Positions 1 to 10,562 are shown, counted from the stretch's first letter. The stretch is 64,000 nucleotides of DNA from Roseiarcus sp963794155 (GCA_963794155.1 CAWCCX010000013.1:310001-374000), one strand, 5' to 3'. Made by a program: numbers and translations. The notes: a model not told the origin generated them from the letters alone.

Positions 1-926
1 ATCTCGGCCATCGTGCCGTCGACCGATCCGCGGTAGGGCGTCTCGACCGTCTTGCCCTCGGCGGCGCGATAATGGGCGACGCCGCCGGAATGTCTCTTCA
101 TCGCCGTCTCCGACGACATGCCGTAGAACGTCATGCCGACCGGCACCTTCTCGCCGTCGCGCTCGGCGTAGCGGATTTCGCCGTCGCATTCGTCGTGGCC
201 GGCGAGCATGCCGCCCAGCATCACGAAATCGGCGCCCGCCCCGTACGCCTTGGCGATGTCGCCGGGCGCGGTGCAGCCGCCGTCGGCGCAGACCTGACCT
301 TTCAGCCCGTGGGCGGCGTCGGCGCATTCGATGATCGCCGAGAGCTGCGGATAGCCGACCCCGGTGACCCGCCGGGTGGTGCAGACCGACCCGGGACCGA
401 TGCCGATCTTGACGATGTCCGCGCCGGCGAGAATCAGCGCCTCCGTCATATCGCCGGTGACGACGTTGCCGGCCATGATGACGGCGTGCGGGTAATCGTC
501 GCGCACGCGCTTCACCGTCTCGAGAAACTTTTCCGCATAGCCGTTGGCGACGTCGAGACAGATGAACCGGATCGGCGCCGCCTTGGCGACCGAGGCGAGC
601 TTCTTGACGTCGGCCGCGGTCGTGCCGAGCGAATAGAAGCCCTTGGCGCCGTCTGGGCCGGAGAAGAACTCGACGAGCTTCGGCTCGGGATAATGCTTGT
701 GCAGCGCGGTCAGCGCCCCATGCTTGCCGAGCGCGTGCGCCATCGCCATGGTGCCGGTGACGTCCATGTTGGCGGCAATGAGCGGAAAGCCCTTCCATTC
801 CGAGCCGGTGTGGAGGAAGCGAAAGGCGCGGTCGACGTCGACGGCGCTGCGGGTGTTAAGGGTCGAACGCTTGGGGCGGATGAGGACGTCCTTGAAATCG
901 AGCTTGACGTCGGTTTCGATGCGCAT
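1..926 (-). CDS. guaC: GMP reductase, 3' end beyond window
   Basis: NADPH-dependent reductive deamination of GMP to IMP in purine salvage, cytoplasmic. Reading back from ATG at 924-926 the protein begins MRIETDVKLDFKDVLIRPKR, the usual start of GuaC. The catalytic loop IGIGPGSVCTTR is present with Cys near residue 182, followed by CADGGC and the phosphate-binding GGMLAGHDE. About 308 codons are visible and no stop is reached, so the last ~35 residues lie outside the window. It has no CBS domain, which separates it from the IMP dehydrogenase at 5.8 kb. It diverges from the GST gene at 1046. Confidence 0.95.
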   Translation of the reverse strand, partial: MRIETDVKLDFKDVLIRPKRSTLNTRSAVDVDRAFRFLHTGSEWKGFPLIAANMDVTGTMAMAHALGKHGALTALHKHYPEPKLVEFFSGPDGAKGFYSLGTTAADVKKLASVAKAAPIRFICLDVANGYAEKFLETVKRVRDDYPHAVIMAGNVVTGDMTEALILAGADIVKIGIGPGSVCTTRRVTGVGYPQLSAIIECADAAHGLKGQVCADGGCTAPGDIAKAYGAGADFVMLGGMLAGHDECDGEIRYAERDGEKVPVGMTFYGMSSETAMKRHSGGVAHYRAAEGKTVETPYRGSVDGTMAE

Positions 927-1045
927 GAATTGTCCAGTGTGTGGCGGGAGAACGGGCGCCGCCCGTCGATCAACGATCTATCACAAGCGCCGACCCAAAC
1001 GAACCCATGGCGCAACGCGCCGCAAGGCGGAACGGAGACGGAGGA

Positions 1046-1681
1046 ATGACCGGGGAACTCGTTCTATACACCCATCCGAGGTCACGAGGCCGAATCGTGC
1101 GCTGGATGCTGGAGGAGGTCGGCGAGCCTTACCGCGCCGAAATCCTTGATTTTACCGGCTCGATGAAGGCCCCCGAATATCTCACGATCAATCCGATGGG
1201 CAAGGTTCCGGCGCTGCGCCACGGGGAGACGATCGTAACCGAAGCGGCGGCGATCTGCGCCTATCTCGCCGACGTCTTTCCCGCCGCGGGCCTAGCGCCG
1301 CCGCCGGGCTCGCGCCTGCGCGGGCCGTATTATCGCTGGCTGTTCTTCGCCGCCGGACCGCTCGAGGCCGCCAACACCAACAAGGCGCTCGGCCTCGTCG
1401 TGCCGACGGAGCGGACAGCCATGGTCGGATATGGCAGCCAGGAGCGGACGCTCGCGGCGCTCGAGCATCAACTGGCGAGTTCCGAGTATATTGCCGGCGA
1501 TCGCTTCACCGCCGCTGACGTCTATGTCGGATCACATGTCGGGCTTGCGATGACGTTCGGCGCGATCGACAAGCGTCCTGCGTTCGAGCGCTATTGGGCG
1601 CTTGTGGGAACGCGCCCGGCGGCATTGCGCGCGCGGGAGATCGACGACAAGCTTGCGGCCGAGCGGCGGAACGCGGGCTGA
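1046..1681 (+). CDS. Glutathione S-transferase family protein
   Basis: 211-residue cytosolic GST-like protein. The N-terminal thioredoxin-fold part (residues 1-80) has the usual LYTHPRSRGRIVRWMLEEVG start, the PAL-type loop (KVPALRHG) and a TEAAAICAYLAD glutathione-contact region. The C-terminal helical domain ends near DRFTAADVYVGSHV, a conserved GST C-terminal motif. The ATG at 1046 follows a GGAGACGGAGGA ribosome site, so the longer in-frame reading from 941 is not needed. Substrate unknown. It is followed after 36 bp by an SDR gene and may be cotranscribed with it. Confidence 0.88.
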   Translation: MTGELVLYTHPRSRGRIVRWMLEEVGEPYRAEILDFTGSMKAPEYLTINPMGKVPALRHGETIVTEAAAICAYLADVFPAAGLAPPPGSRLRGPYYRWLFFAAGPLEAANTNKALGLVVPTERTAMVGYGSQERTLAALEHQLASSEYIAGDRFTAADVYVGSHVGLAMTFGAIDKRPAFERYWALVGTRPAALRAREIDDKLAAERRNAG

Positions 1682-1717
1682 CACGGCGTTCGACATACGC
1701 CGCCGAGAGGTTCGATC

Positions 1718-2464
1718 ATGCGTTTGAAAGGCAAGGCCGCGCTGGTGACCGGGGCGGGACAGGGGTTCGGGTTCGGCATCGCCGAAGCCTTCGTTCGCGA
1801 GGGCGCGCGGGTGGCGTGCCTGGACCTCAAGGGCGATGTCGCCGAGGCGGCCGCCAAGCGGTTCGGCGGCGGGGCGATTGCGCTTCATGCCGACGTTTCG
1901 AAGCGCGACGACGTCGAGCGGGCGGCGCGCGCCGCGATCGCCGCGTTCGGGCGGATCGACATCGTGGTCAACAACGCCGGCACCACGCATAGAAACAAAC
2001 CGCTGATGGAGGTGACGGAGGCGGAGTTCGACCGCATCTTCGCGGTCAACGTGAAATCGATCCTGCTCACGGCGCAAGCCTTCCTTCCGCATATGCGCGA
2101 ACACGGCGGCGGGGTCTTCATCAACGTCGGCTCGACCGCCGGTTTGCGCCCGCGTCCCGGACTTGCGGTCTATAATGCTTCCAAAGGCGCGGTGCATGTG
2201 ATGACCAAGTCGATGGCGGTCGAACTTGCGCCCGACAAGATCCGCGTCTGCGCGCTGGCGCCGGTCGCGGGAGAGACGCCGCTGCTCGCAATGTTCATGG
2301 GCGAGGATACGCCGGAGAAGCGCGCCGCGTTCAAGGCGACCGTCCCGCTCGGCCGGTTCTCGACCCCGCAGGACATCGGCGCGGCCGCGCTCTTTCTCGC
2401 CAGCGACGAGGCTGCGTTTCTGACCGGCTTGGTGCTGGAGGTCGACGGCGGGCGCTGCATCTGA
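1718..2464 (+). CDS. SDR family NAD(P)-dependent oxidoreductase
   Basis: Classical short-chain dehydrogenase of 248 residues. It shows the nucleotide-binding TGAGQGFG motif (residues 10-17), the NNAG motif, a Ser in NVGSTAG and the YNASK catalytic pair. The D at CLDLKGD after the second strand favours NAD over NADP (inference). The C-terminal EVDGGRCI ending is typical of the FabG-like class. Substrate cannot be told from sequence. A GAGAGG site precedes the ATG. Confidence 0.9.
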   Translation: MRLKGKAALVTGAGQGFGFGIAEAFVREGARVACLDLKGDVAEAAAKRFGGGAIALHADVSKRDDVERAARAAIAAFGRIDIVVNNAGTTHRNKPLMEVTEAEFDRIFAVNVKSILLTAQAFLPHMREHGGGVFINVGSTAGLRPRPGLAVYNASKGAVHVMTKSMAVELAPDKIRVCALAPVAGETPLLAMFMGEDTPEKRAAFKATVPLGRFSTPQDIGAAALFLASDEAAFLTGLVLEVDGGRCI

Positions 2465-2640
2465 GGCGACGCGAGGCGCCAGGCGACGACCTGTTACTCA
2501 TCCGCCAATAACGCTGGACTATATCCCGGATTGGATTAGGGTCTTCCAAACGAGTGCATTGGGGAAGGCGTCGGCGGGGTCCGGTCGAGCTCTTTTCATG
2601 CGCGATAAGGACCACGCCTCCGGCAGGGGAGGGTGCGGTC

Positions 2641-3849
2641 ATGAACGGGCAACCGCAAAGAATTGGCCAGCGGTTGGGTCGAGCGGCGACGCTTGGATCT
2701 GCGCTTGGCTTGATCGCGGCGCTCGCGGGCGGGGCCCCGGCGCGGGCGGCCGATCCCGCGTGCGCCACCGCCGTTTGTTTCACGCCGATAAATCAATCGG
2801 CGACGATCGGCGCCTACACGGTGAGCTCGACGGGGCAATACGTCCCAGTTTCCATCTACTACATCGGCAACGGTCAGTTCGACGTCGCCGTCGCGTGGCC
2901 GCTTTTGCCAGTGCCGGTCACGGTGACTGCGGGGCAGCCCCTGCCGAACACCATGCCGATCAACCTGATGACCGCGCTCAACGCGAGCAACAAGAACGCG
3001 CAGTTTCCTGGGTTCGGCGGCAAATATGGCGGCGCAGGCGCCGGCTGGTCATTCGTGGCCGGGCCCAATCTGGCGGCCGGGACGCTGAACGTCACCGCCT
3101 ATCAGGTGACCGCCGGCGGCCCCAAGATCGTGGGCATCGCCGGTTCGGCGGGCGGAGGAGATCAGAACGGGCCGGCAAACACGGTCAGCCTCGGCTTCGG
3201 CGTGCAGGTCGCCAACGCCCCCACGCCGCCGATGGGCGCCACCCTGCATTGGGTCCAGGTGGTCGCCGACAACTACCCTGCAACGGGCAGGCCGGGAAAC
3301 CAGGTGTATGGGAACACGGAGAACGTTGTCGACATCAACAGCACCAACACGACGCCCTATTACGATCAGGGCGGCGGCGAGATCGCGACCGCCAATACGC
3401 TCAACTTCTTCGACGCGCCCCAGCGCGACAATGCGTCGGAAGTCACCCAGAGCGACTGGTGGCTGGCGCAATTGTTCCTGGCCTATGGCCCGGCGAACAA
3501 CGCGGTGGGGCAGGTGACGCTCTACAACACCGGCGTCGAATGGGGCTGGGCCAACTTTCACATCAACGTCGCGGGCGCGGTCAATGTGATCAATGCATTG
3601 CGAAACGCGTTCGTCGTCGACACGAGCTCGATGATGAATTTCGATCTCGCGCTCGGCTGCGACCCGGACGACTGCCCGCTCAACGCCTTTGTGACGACGG
3701 CCTCCCTCGACCAGCTTTATGCGGATTTCCTCATGGCGCCCGTGCCCGAGCCGCAAACCTGGGCGATGGCGCTGATCGGATTCGCCGGCCTCGGACTCCT
3801 CGGACTGCGCCGGAGGCGGGATCGGCGAGCGCGAAGAATGGTCGGCTAG
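2641..3849 (+). CDS. Secreted PEP-CTERM protein
   Basis: 402-residue exported protein. A signal peptide (residues 1-35, ending AGGAPARA) is followed by a Thr/Asn/Gly-rich beta-type body with no recognised enzymatic domain, then PEPQTWAMALIGFAGLGLLG and an arginine cluster. That tail is the PEP-x-WA sorting signal, thought to be processed at the inner membrane by an exosortase-type system. No exosortase is in this window. The ATG at 2641 is preceded by AGGGGAGGG, so the longer reading from 2554 is rejected. It is one of four PEP-CTERM loci here, at least two of which are broken. Confidence 0.82.
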   Translation: MNGQPQRIGQRLGRAATLGSALGLIAALAGGAPARAADPACATAVCFTPINQSATIGAYTVSSTGQYVPVSIYYIGNGQFDVAVAWPLLPVPVTVTAGQPLPNTMPINLMTALNASNKNAQFPGFGGKYGGAGAGWSFVAGPNLAAGTLNVTAYQVTAGGPKIVGIAGSAGGGDQNGPANTVSLGFGVQVANAPTPPMGATLHWVQVVADNYPATGRPGNQVYGNTENVVDINSTNTTPYYDQGGGEIATANTLNFFDAPQRDNASEVTQSDWWLAQLFLAYGPANNAVGQVTLYNTGVEWGWANFHINVAGAVNVINALRNAFVVDTSSMMNFDLALGCDPDDCPLNAFVTTASLDQLYADFLMAPVPEPQTWAMALIGFAGLGLLGLRRRRDRRARRMVG

Positions 3850-3877
3850 CAGGTTTGGCGGCGGCGAAACGCCGGCG

Positions 3878-4142
3878 CTATTCCGTCGCGAAGAACGCGG
3901 CGACCTCGGCCGCGAAACCGGGCGGGTCGAAGCGGACCTGGCCATCGCGCAGGATGCGCGTCTCGATCGCCTCGGCGGCGCCGCGGCGGTGGTGGATCAT
4001 CACCCGGCGGTCGGGGTCGAGAATCAGGTGGTGCTCGACGGTGGCAAGCGAGAAATAGCCCTCGAGCTTCACGCCGTGATCGTCCGCCGCGGTGCACACA
4101 AAAGGGAAGTTCCACGATGATGACCGGGTCGGGGATTGGCAT
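3878..4142 (-). pseudogene. Decayed Uma2-family nuclease fragment
   Basis: Remnant of a Uma2-type (PD-(D/E)XK-like) protein closely related to the intact gene at 4735-5289. The C-terminal 73 codons read TAADDHGVKLEGYFSL, then LILDPDRRVMIHHRRG, matching the intact paralogue almost residue for residue. Just upstream the alignment continues in another frame (MPIPDPVIIVEL), so there is a frameshift near 4099, and the first ~95 codons are missing. It is a duplicated, dead copy. Confidence 0.75.
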
Positions 4143-4370
4143 CGCTTGAAGATATCTTTTGCCTAACTCAAGACGTGTGATAGCCGGCCATCACAAGGCC
4201 ATCGTATCGACCTGAACCTGGCGCCGATATGGCCAGTTGTCCTTGCGCTTTATTTTCGCTTAACCCTGCGCCATCACGATGGGGATTGTCAGAAATCTGT
4301 CGGTACGCCATCGTATAAGCAAAGTCATCCTCTATTGATCTCACAAGGGGCGAACCATGAGGAGAACGAA

Positions 4371-4673
4371 ATGACTCAGCATGCGCTATACGTTCAGCTC
4401 GAAGCCAAGCCCGGCAAAGAGCAGGAGGTCGCGAACTTCCTCTCAAGCGCAAGGACCATGGTCAGCGACGAACCGGATACGACGGCCTGGTTCGCAATTC
4501 GGATGGGACCGAGGACATTCGGCATATTCGACGCCTTCGCCAACGAGCGCGGCCGCGAGGCTCATCTCCAGGGCAGACTGGCGAAGCAGATCACGTCGAA
4601 GGCGCCGGAACTGTTCGCCAAGACGCCGGAAATGCAGCGAGTTGAAGTCCTCGCCGACAAGCTGCCTCACTAA
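4371..4673 (+). CDS. Antibiotic biosynthesis monooxygenase-like (ABM) protein
   Basis: 100-residue single-domain protein resembling the dimeric ferredoxin-like ABM/quinol monooxygenase fold: LYVQLEAKPGKEQEVANFL at the start, then WFAIRMGPRTFGIFDAFANE, and a terminal helix with HLQGRLAKQI. Such proteins act on aromatic or quinone substrates, or are only structural relatives. The ATG at 4371 follows GAGGAGAA, which fixes the start over the upstream in-frame option at 4335. Confidence 0.75.
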   Translation: MTQHALYVQLEAKPGKEQEVANFLSSARTMVSDEPDTTAWFAIRMGPRTFGIFDAFANERGREAHLQGRLAKQITSKAPELFAKTPEMQRVEVLADKLPH

Positions 4674-4734
4674 CCCTGAGACGTTGGCGCGCCTGACCCG
4701 GGCGCGCCAACGAGATGCGCGCGGCGGGTCGAGA

Positions 4735-5289
4735 TCAGTCCAACACGAAGAAAACCGCGACCTCGGCTTCGAAGCCGGGCGGGTCGAACCGCGCGGCGCC
4801 GTCGCGCAGGATGCGGGTCTCGATCGCCCCGGGCTGACCGCGCCTGTGGTGGATCATCACCCGCCGGTCGGGGTCGAGGATCAGGTAATGCTGGACGCTG
4901 GGAAGGGAGAAATACCCGTCGAGCTTCAGCCCATGATCGTCCGCTGCCGTACTCGGCGAGAGAACCTCGACCACGATGACCGGATTGGGGATCTCCATCG
5001 TTTGAAGGTCGGTTGGAGGTGGGCAGACGACGAGCGCGTCCGGCTCGAAAGCGGTCCGCCCGGTGATCCGGACCGTCATTCCGTCCGGGAAGACGCGGCA
5101 GGGCAGACCTGCGCGGACAATGCCCCCTTCGAGGGCCTTTTGAGCCGCGTATTTCGTCAGCGCATGCGCCGCCCGCTCAGGCGACATCATGACTGGCTGG
5201 CCGTCTCGCAGCTCCCAGCGTCCGTCGCGCCCCTCTCCCCAGACGAGGAACGCGTCGACGTCCATGTTGCGTTGCGCAGTGTCGACCAT
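4735..5289 (-). CDS. Uma2 family endonuclease
   Basis: 184 residues, the usual length for Uma2/DUF820 proteins, which have a PD-(D/E)XK nuclease-like fold and are common in multiple copies in some bacteria. Visible landmarks are FEPDALVVC (the acidic PD position), PVIVVEVLSPST (the E-x-E/K strand), DDHGLKLDGYFSL and YLILDPDRRVMIHHRR. Biological role is not established. A decayed copy lies 0.6 kb away at 3878-4142. The next gene upstream on the same strand is a small RHH-like ORF. Confidence 0.85.
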   Translation of the reverse strand: MVDTAQRNMDVDAFLVWGEGRDGRWELRDGQPVMMSPERAAHALTKYAAQKALEGGIVRAGLPCRVFPDGMTVRITGRTAFEPDALVVCPPPTDLQTMEIPNPVIVVEVLSPSTAADDHGLKLDGYFSLPSVQHYLILDPDRRVMIHHRRGQPGAIETRILRDGAARFDPPGFEAEVAVFFVLD

Positions 5290-5338
5290 GGCGGCAGACT
5301 ATCAGAGGTGCTGAGCACGAGCGAAGCGCCTGGGCCGT

Positions 5339-5572
5339 TCAACCACGGCCGGAAATCCCCGGGCGGGTCGAAGGCTCGTTGTTTTCCTCCTTCGCCTCCA
5401 GGATTGCGATCGTCTGACCCAGAATCCATTTATTGATCAGATCGTGAACAAGCTCCTCCACTTTCAAATTGTCTCGCTCGCAAAAGGCGGCAAGACGATC
5501 GTGGAGGTGCGCCGGGATCTTGATCCTCACCTCGGTAGCGTCGTCCGGTTTGTCCGCCAATATGACCTCCAT
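5339..5572 (-). CDS. Small ribbon-helix-helix-like protein
   Basis: 77 residues. The middle part (TEVRIKIPAHLHDRLAAFCE, then a helix-rich LKVEELVHDLINKW) follows the strand-helix-helix pattern of Arc/CopG-type proteins, so DNA binding or antitoxin function is possible. It lies 50 bp upstream of the Uma2 gene on the same strand and may be cotranscribed. The family call rests on pattern only. Confidence 0.55.
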   Translation of the reverse strand: MEVILADKPDDATEVRIKIPAHLHDRLAAFCERDNLKVEELVHDLINKWILGQTIAILEAKEENNEPSTRPGISGRG

Positions 5573-5809
5573 CGCTGCAAGCGCTTAAGCCCTCAACTCT
5601 ACAGGGCGTCGAGATTGCTGAACACCCGCCTCTCGGCAGGGACCCGCGTTGTCCCGCAAAGTGAGGGGATCAGCAAAGCGCCGCGCTATTCTCCATTCTC
5701 GCCCGGGCCGCTAGGAACTTCGCCGCGCCCATGTTAGGCAGCCGCGCCATGCGGCGGATGAGCGCTCAATTCCTTCCGTCTTTTGAAATCCGGCGAAGGA
5801 TGCGTGGCG

Positions 5810-7303
<1,494 letters not shown>

Positions 7304-7479
7304 GGAGGCGTTGAGCCGAAGTGACTCGCCGCATCATGTGGGCCAGTCTAGCAGGGCTTTCGATTGTCAGAGACTCTTTTTTGCCAGATCGCAGAAATGC
7401 CCGGCAATAGGGTGTGACGCGCGTCATGGCGACGACGCAGCCCTAGCGCTTAGCATCCGCAGCTCACGGGAGCTTGGAC

Positions 7480-7698
7480 ATGTCGCATCACGCACACCAG
7501 AAGGCGTTGCGTCTCGAAATCGACCATGAGGCCAAAGCGCTCATGATTGCGGTTGGCGCCCAGGCTTATTGGGTAGCTCGGCGGAGGGCGGAAGAAGCAA
7601 GCAGCGACGAAATGGCCAAGGGCTGGACCGGAGTCGCCGCCGCGATCGAGCGCAGAACGGCGAAACGCTCGTCCCTGCTCTCCTACCTTCTCCACTGA
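7480..7698 (+). CDS. Small MSHH-family protein (paralogue of 59733-59945)
   Basis: 72-residue protein of unknown function. It starts MSHHAHQKALRLEIDHEAKA and has the core AYWVARRRAEEASSDEM and a GW. A second protein with the same layout (AYGIARRRADEASSEM, then DW) is encoded at 59733-59945 in the stress-gene region. The ATG at 7480 is preceded by CGGGAG at 7 bp. The high charge and two predicted helices suggest a soluble helical protein. Confidence 0.65.
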   Translation: MSHHAHQKALRLEIDHEAKALMIAVGAQAYWVARRRAEEASSDEMAKGWTGVAAAIERRTAKRSSLLSYLLH

Positions 7699-7800
7699 TC
7701 GGCGCCCGCTGCGGGCGGCGATAAGTCCCAATATCCACGTTCGATAGCGCTCGGCCGAAAGATCAAACCGTCATGAGGCCCTCTGCGGCATGGCGCCGCG

Positions 7801-8700
7801 TTACCGCGCGCGAATCGCGGGTTCGCCGTCACCGCCTCTCTCCGCGCGGACGGGCGCGGCGGCGAGGAGCTGGCTCAGCCAGACGCTGATGAGCACCAGC
7901 GCGACGCCGACGAGCTGGAGGGGCGTGAAGGTCTCGCCGGCGACGAGCCAGCCGAGGAGGATCGCGGTCAACGGGCTGATGAGAACGAGGGGCGAGACGG
8001 CTTGCGGGCCTAGCCGCGCCAGCCCGCGAAACCAGAGGAAGTAGCTGACCGCTGCGCCGAACAGCCCGAGCCAGACAAATCCGGCAAGGTTGGGAAGCGT
8101 CGGCGAGGGCAGGGGCGGCTCTAGCGTCAACGCGAATGGCGCGAGCATCAGGCCGCCCGCGACAAGCTGCCACGCGGTGAAGGTCAGCGCCGAAACGGGC
8201 GGCTGCCAGCGCTTTGCGAGCACGGTGCCGAGCGCCATCGCGGCCGCGGCGCCGAGGCCGGCCGCCACGCCGAGCGCATCGAGCGTCGCGCCGGGCTGAA
8301 CGACCAGGAGCGCGACGCCCATAACGCCGCCCAATGCCGCGCCGACCGCGGCCCAGCGCAGCGGCGCGCCGAGCAAGAGCCACGAAAGCGTGACGACGAA
8401 AACCGGCTGAAGAGCGTTGACTGTGGCCGCCACGCCGCCGGGCAATCGATAGGCGGAGATGAAGAGCAGCCACCAGAACAGCGAGAAGTTCAGTCCTCCG
8501 AGAACGAGAACGCGAAAGAGCCACACGCCCTTTGGCAGTTCGCGCACGAAGGCGAGAAGCAGAAGCCCCGCCGGGAGAGCGCGGATAAGCGAGGTGGTGA
8601 GAGGATAGCCTTCGGGAAGCCACCGCGTGGTCACCAGATAGACCGTTCCCCAGATTACCGCCGCGAGCCCGGTGAGGAAGAGATCGGCGATGCGCGTCAT
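7801..8700 (-). CDS. EamA/DMT-family transporter
   Basis: 299-residue inner-membrane protein with about ten hydrophobic segments and the two-fold EamA repeat. The first half starts LFLTGLAAVIWGTVYLVTTRWL, with the small-residue-rich WG-Y pattern typical of the family. The second half holds AAVSYFLWFRGLARLGPQAV, then LTAILLGWLVAGETFTPLQL, a hallmark stretch. Likely an exporter of metabolites or amino acids; substrate unknown. Confidence 0.88.
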   Translation of the reverse strand: MTRIADLFLTGLAAVIWGTVYLVTTRWLPEGYPLTTSLIRALPAGLLLLAFVRELPKGVWLFRVLVLGGLNFSLFWWLLFISAYRLPGGVAATVNALQPVFVVTLSWLLLGAPLRWAAVGAALGGVMGVALLVVQPGATLDALGVAAGLGAAAAMALGTVLAKRWQPPVSALTFTAWQLVAGGLMLAPFALTLEPPLPSPTLPNLAGFVWLGLFGAAVSYFLWFRGLARLGPQAVSPLVLISPLTAILLGWLVAGETFTPLQLVGVALVLISVWLSQLLAAAPVRAERGGDGEPAIRAR

Positions 8701-8752
8701 GGCGTCGCGCGAGAGGGGCGCGTGAGCAGCGGTCCGCCGCGCCTGAGCCCTC

Positions 8753-8899
8753 TCACATGTGGTTCTCGAGCTGGGTCTTGGCGTCGAGCGGCTTCGGCGG
8801 CGGGGCGGTGATTACGGGGGCAGGGGGCGGCGGCGCCGTGCAGGCGGCGAGTCCGGCAAGGGCGGCGCAAGCGGCAAGGACGCGAAGGCTCTTCGACAT
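8753..8899 (-). CDS. Small lipoprotein
   Basis: 48 codons. Signal sequence MSKSLRVLAACAALAGLAAC ends in a lipobox (LAAC), with the Cys followed by a proline-rich tail (TAPPPPAPVITAPPPKP) and a short charged end. Probably a lipid-anchored envelope peptide of unknown role. The start at 8899 is chosen because the signal peptide begins there. Confidence 0.6.
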   Translation of the reverse strand: MSKSLRVLAACAALAGLAACTAPPPPAPVITAPPPKPLDAKTQLENHM

Positions 8900-9102
8900 T
8901 GGCGAAGTCTCCCTATGTTCACCGGCGCGCGGGCGGCGTCGCCAATAGCGGCGGCCATAAACTCGCTGAAAAACGCGATTCGATCCACCTTTATTCGGCG
9001 CGGTCAGCGCCTGCTCATCAGCCGCCGATCCGCCATCGACCACTTGGCGCGGCGGCGCGGGCAAGATTGTAGGGAGGGTGAATCGCGAAGAAGTCCGCGA
9101 CT

Positions 9103-9800
9103 TCAGGCGCGAGTGGGCCGCAGCCGGCGCCGATATCCGGCAAAGCCAAGCCCGGCGAAGCCGATGAGCATCATCGCCCAGGTCGAGGCCTCCGGGACGG
9201 TCGCCTCCGCGGGGCTGTAAAGCACCCAGTCCGGCTGCCCGTCGAGGACGTTTTGCAATCGCAGCAATGCCTCGGTGAAATAATAGTCGCCGTAGATCAG
9301 CGAGGTGTTCATCCCGCTTGTTGTGCCCGTGTAGCCATCCAACAGGACCGCCTCCCCATTCGGCGCCGTATCAAGGTAGCCCGGTATCCGTTGCCGACAC
9401 TCGTCCCGATGATGAAGCCGATATCAGTGGGATCGTACCTGCCGCCTGGCGAGGTCTGACTCAACAACGGGGCGGTCCAGGTCACCGCCTCATTTTGCCA
9501 GTACGTCGACCCTGTCGCCTGAGAGAGGAGCCAGAGCTCGCCGGGAAAAAACCCGCTCGCCCATCCCGAGGCGCTGTCCGAAGCATTGGTCGTCGTCCAC
9601 GTTCCGGTGTTGCCTCCCGAGACGGGATATCCACCAGCCGTAGGGGTAGGGGAACCGAGCGAGTTCAGGGTTTTCGTCACCTGCTGCTCGATGAAAGACA
9701 AATCCGAGGCAATGCCTTGCAAACTATCCAGCGCTTGAGCGCGAGCCTCGCTCGCCAAACATGTGAGCGACGCGCAAGCGAGCAAAGCAAGACGTTGCAT
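9103..9800 (-). pseudogene. Collapsed GH88-like glycoside hydrolase with PEP-CTERM tail
   Basis: A signal peptide starts at ATG 9800 (MQRLALLACASLTCLASEARA, with GGAGGGG upstream). It is followed by the N-terminal part of a GH88 unsaturated glucuronyl hydrolase-like protein: SGWASGFFPGELWLL and DIGFIIGTSVGNGYR. The reading then jumps, with a frameshift near 9350, straight to the family's C-terminal end (SLIYGDYYFTEALLR) and a PEP-CTERM tail (PEASTWAMMLIGFAGLGFAG, Ala in place of the second Pro). About 200 residues of the (alpha/alpha)6 barrel are missing between GNGYR and YLDTAPN, so the enzyme cannot be active. Interpretation: internal deletion that also broke the frame. Confidence 0.72.
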
Positions 9801-10042
9801 TACATTCCCCTCCGGCATTGCGGCGCGGTTATTCTTAGCACGTTATCAGATGGGGCCGCTATACCTGGACAATTCAGGCAATTCGTCGCTTTGTCGCCAT
9901 AATACTACCGCGGTAAGCGAATTCGACGCCGATCGCGAAGAAATCGAGCAACCACGCAAACGAGAGGACGCAGTGAGCCCTTGAGCTCCAATTCAGCTGC
10001 GTGGCCGCCCGGAGCGACCGGCGACTCGCGATCACCGGCCCG

Positions 10043-10279
10043 TCAGCAGCAGCGCATGCCCCGCGTGCCGCCGTCGCCGTAGCACGCGGCCTGACGCTCG
10101 CGGAAGAATTGCCGGTAGGTCATGGGGGCCTGGCCGGGATGGGCGCGGGCGACGTGGGCGACGTAGGTCTCATAGTCGGGGACGCCAACCATCAGATGGC
10201 CGCACTGAGCCAATCGCTTGCCGAGGACCCGGATCCGCTCGCTGAGCTTCGGCTGGGCAAGTTCCTGTTTGTCTTGCAT
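10043..10279 (-). CDS. YbdD/YjiX family protein
   Basis: 78 residues. The C-terminal half VGVPDYETYVAHVARAHPGQ, then PMTYRQFFRERQAACYGDGG and a final RCC, is the signature of YbdD/YjiX (DUF466). These small proteins are normally encoded directly after the pyruvate/peptide transporter CstA/BtsT. Here no cstA is upstream; a 43-codon ORF occupies that place. The start at 10279 gives the usual family length. Confidence 0.82.
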   Translation of the reverse strand: MQDKQELAQPKLSERIRVLGKRLAQCGHLMVGVPDYETYVAHVARAHPGQAPMTYRQFFRERQAACYGDGGTRGMRCC

Positions 10280-10283
10280 CGGA

Positions 10284-10415
10284 TCAGGCCGGCACGGCGG
10301 TGGTGGGGATGGCCTCGATCGCCGTCGGGCGGCCGGCGCGCCATCCCGCCAGCGCCGAGCGAACCCCGGCGAGCGCGAGCGCCGCATAGATGGCGTGGCT
10401 CTGCAACCTTGACAT
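10284..10415 (-). CDS. Putative 43-residue peptide upstream of ybdD-like gene
   Basis: A short ORF begins at ATG 10415 behind a strong GGGGAGG site. The peptide starts MSRLQSHAIYAALALAGVRS and has one weakly hydrophobic stretch. It ends 4 bp before the YbdD-like start, so translational coupling is plausible. It may be a leader, or a leftover of the cstA gene expected here. Not recognised. Confidence 0.4.
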   Translation of the reverse strand: MSRLQSHAIYAALALAGVRSALAGWRAGRPTAIEAIPTTAVPA

Positions 10416-10562
10416 CGCGTCCGTCCTCCCCTTTGGGACGGGCTCAACCGGGATCGGGCGCGCCGTCCGTTTGGTCGCGGCGTCTCCAGCGACCGTCGCT
10501 TTATCTGGAGCCAAGGCGCCACGCCGGCAAGCGGGCGCTCCAAGGGCAAGGGGACATGCTCG

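Noticed and set aside
72..1049. 325-codon plus-strand open frame at the window start
   Set aside because: It is the complement of guaC, whose motifs are unmistakable on the minus strand; the plus reading is His/Arg/Gly-rich without family features.
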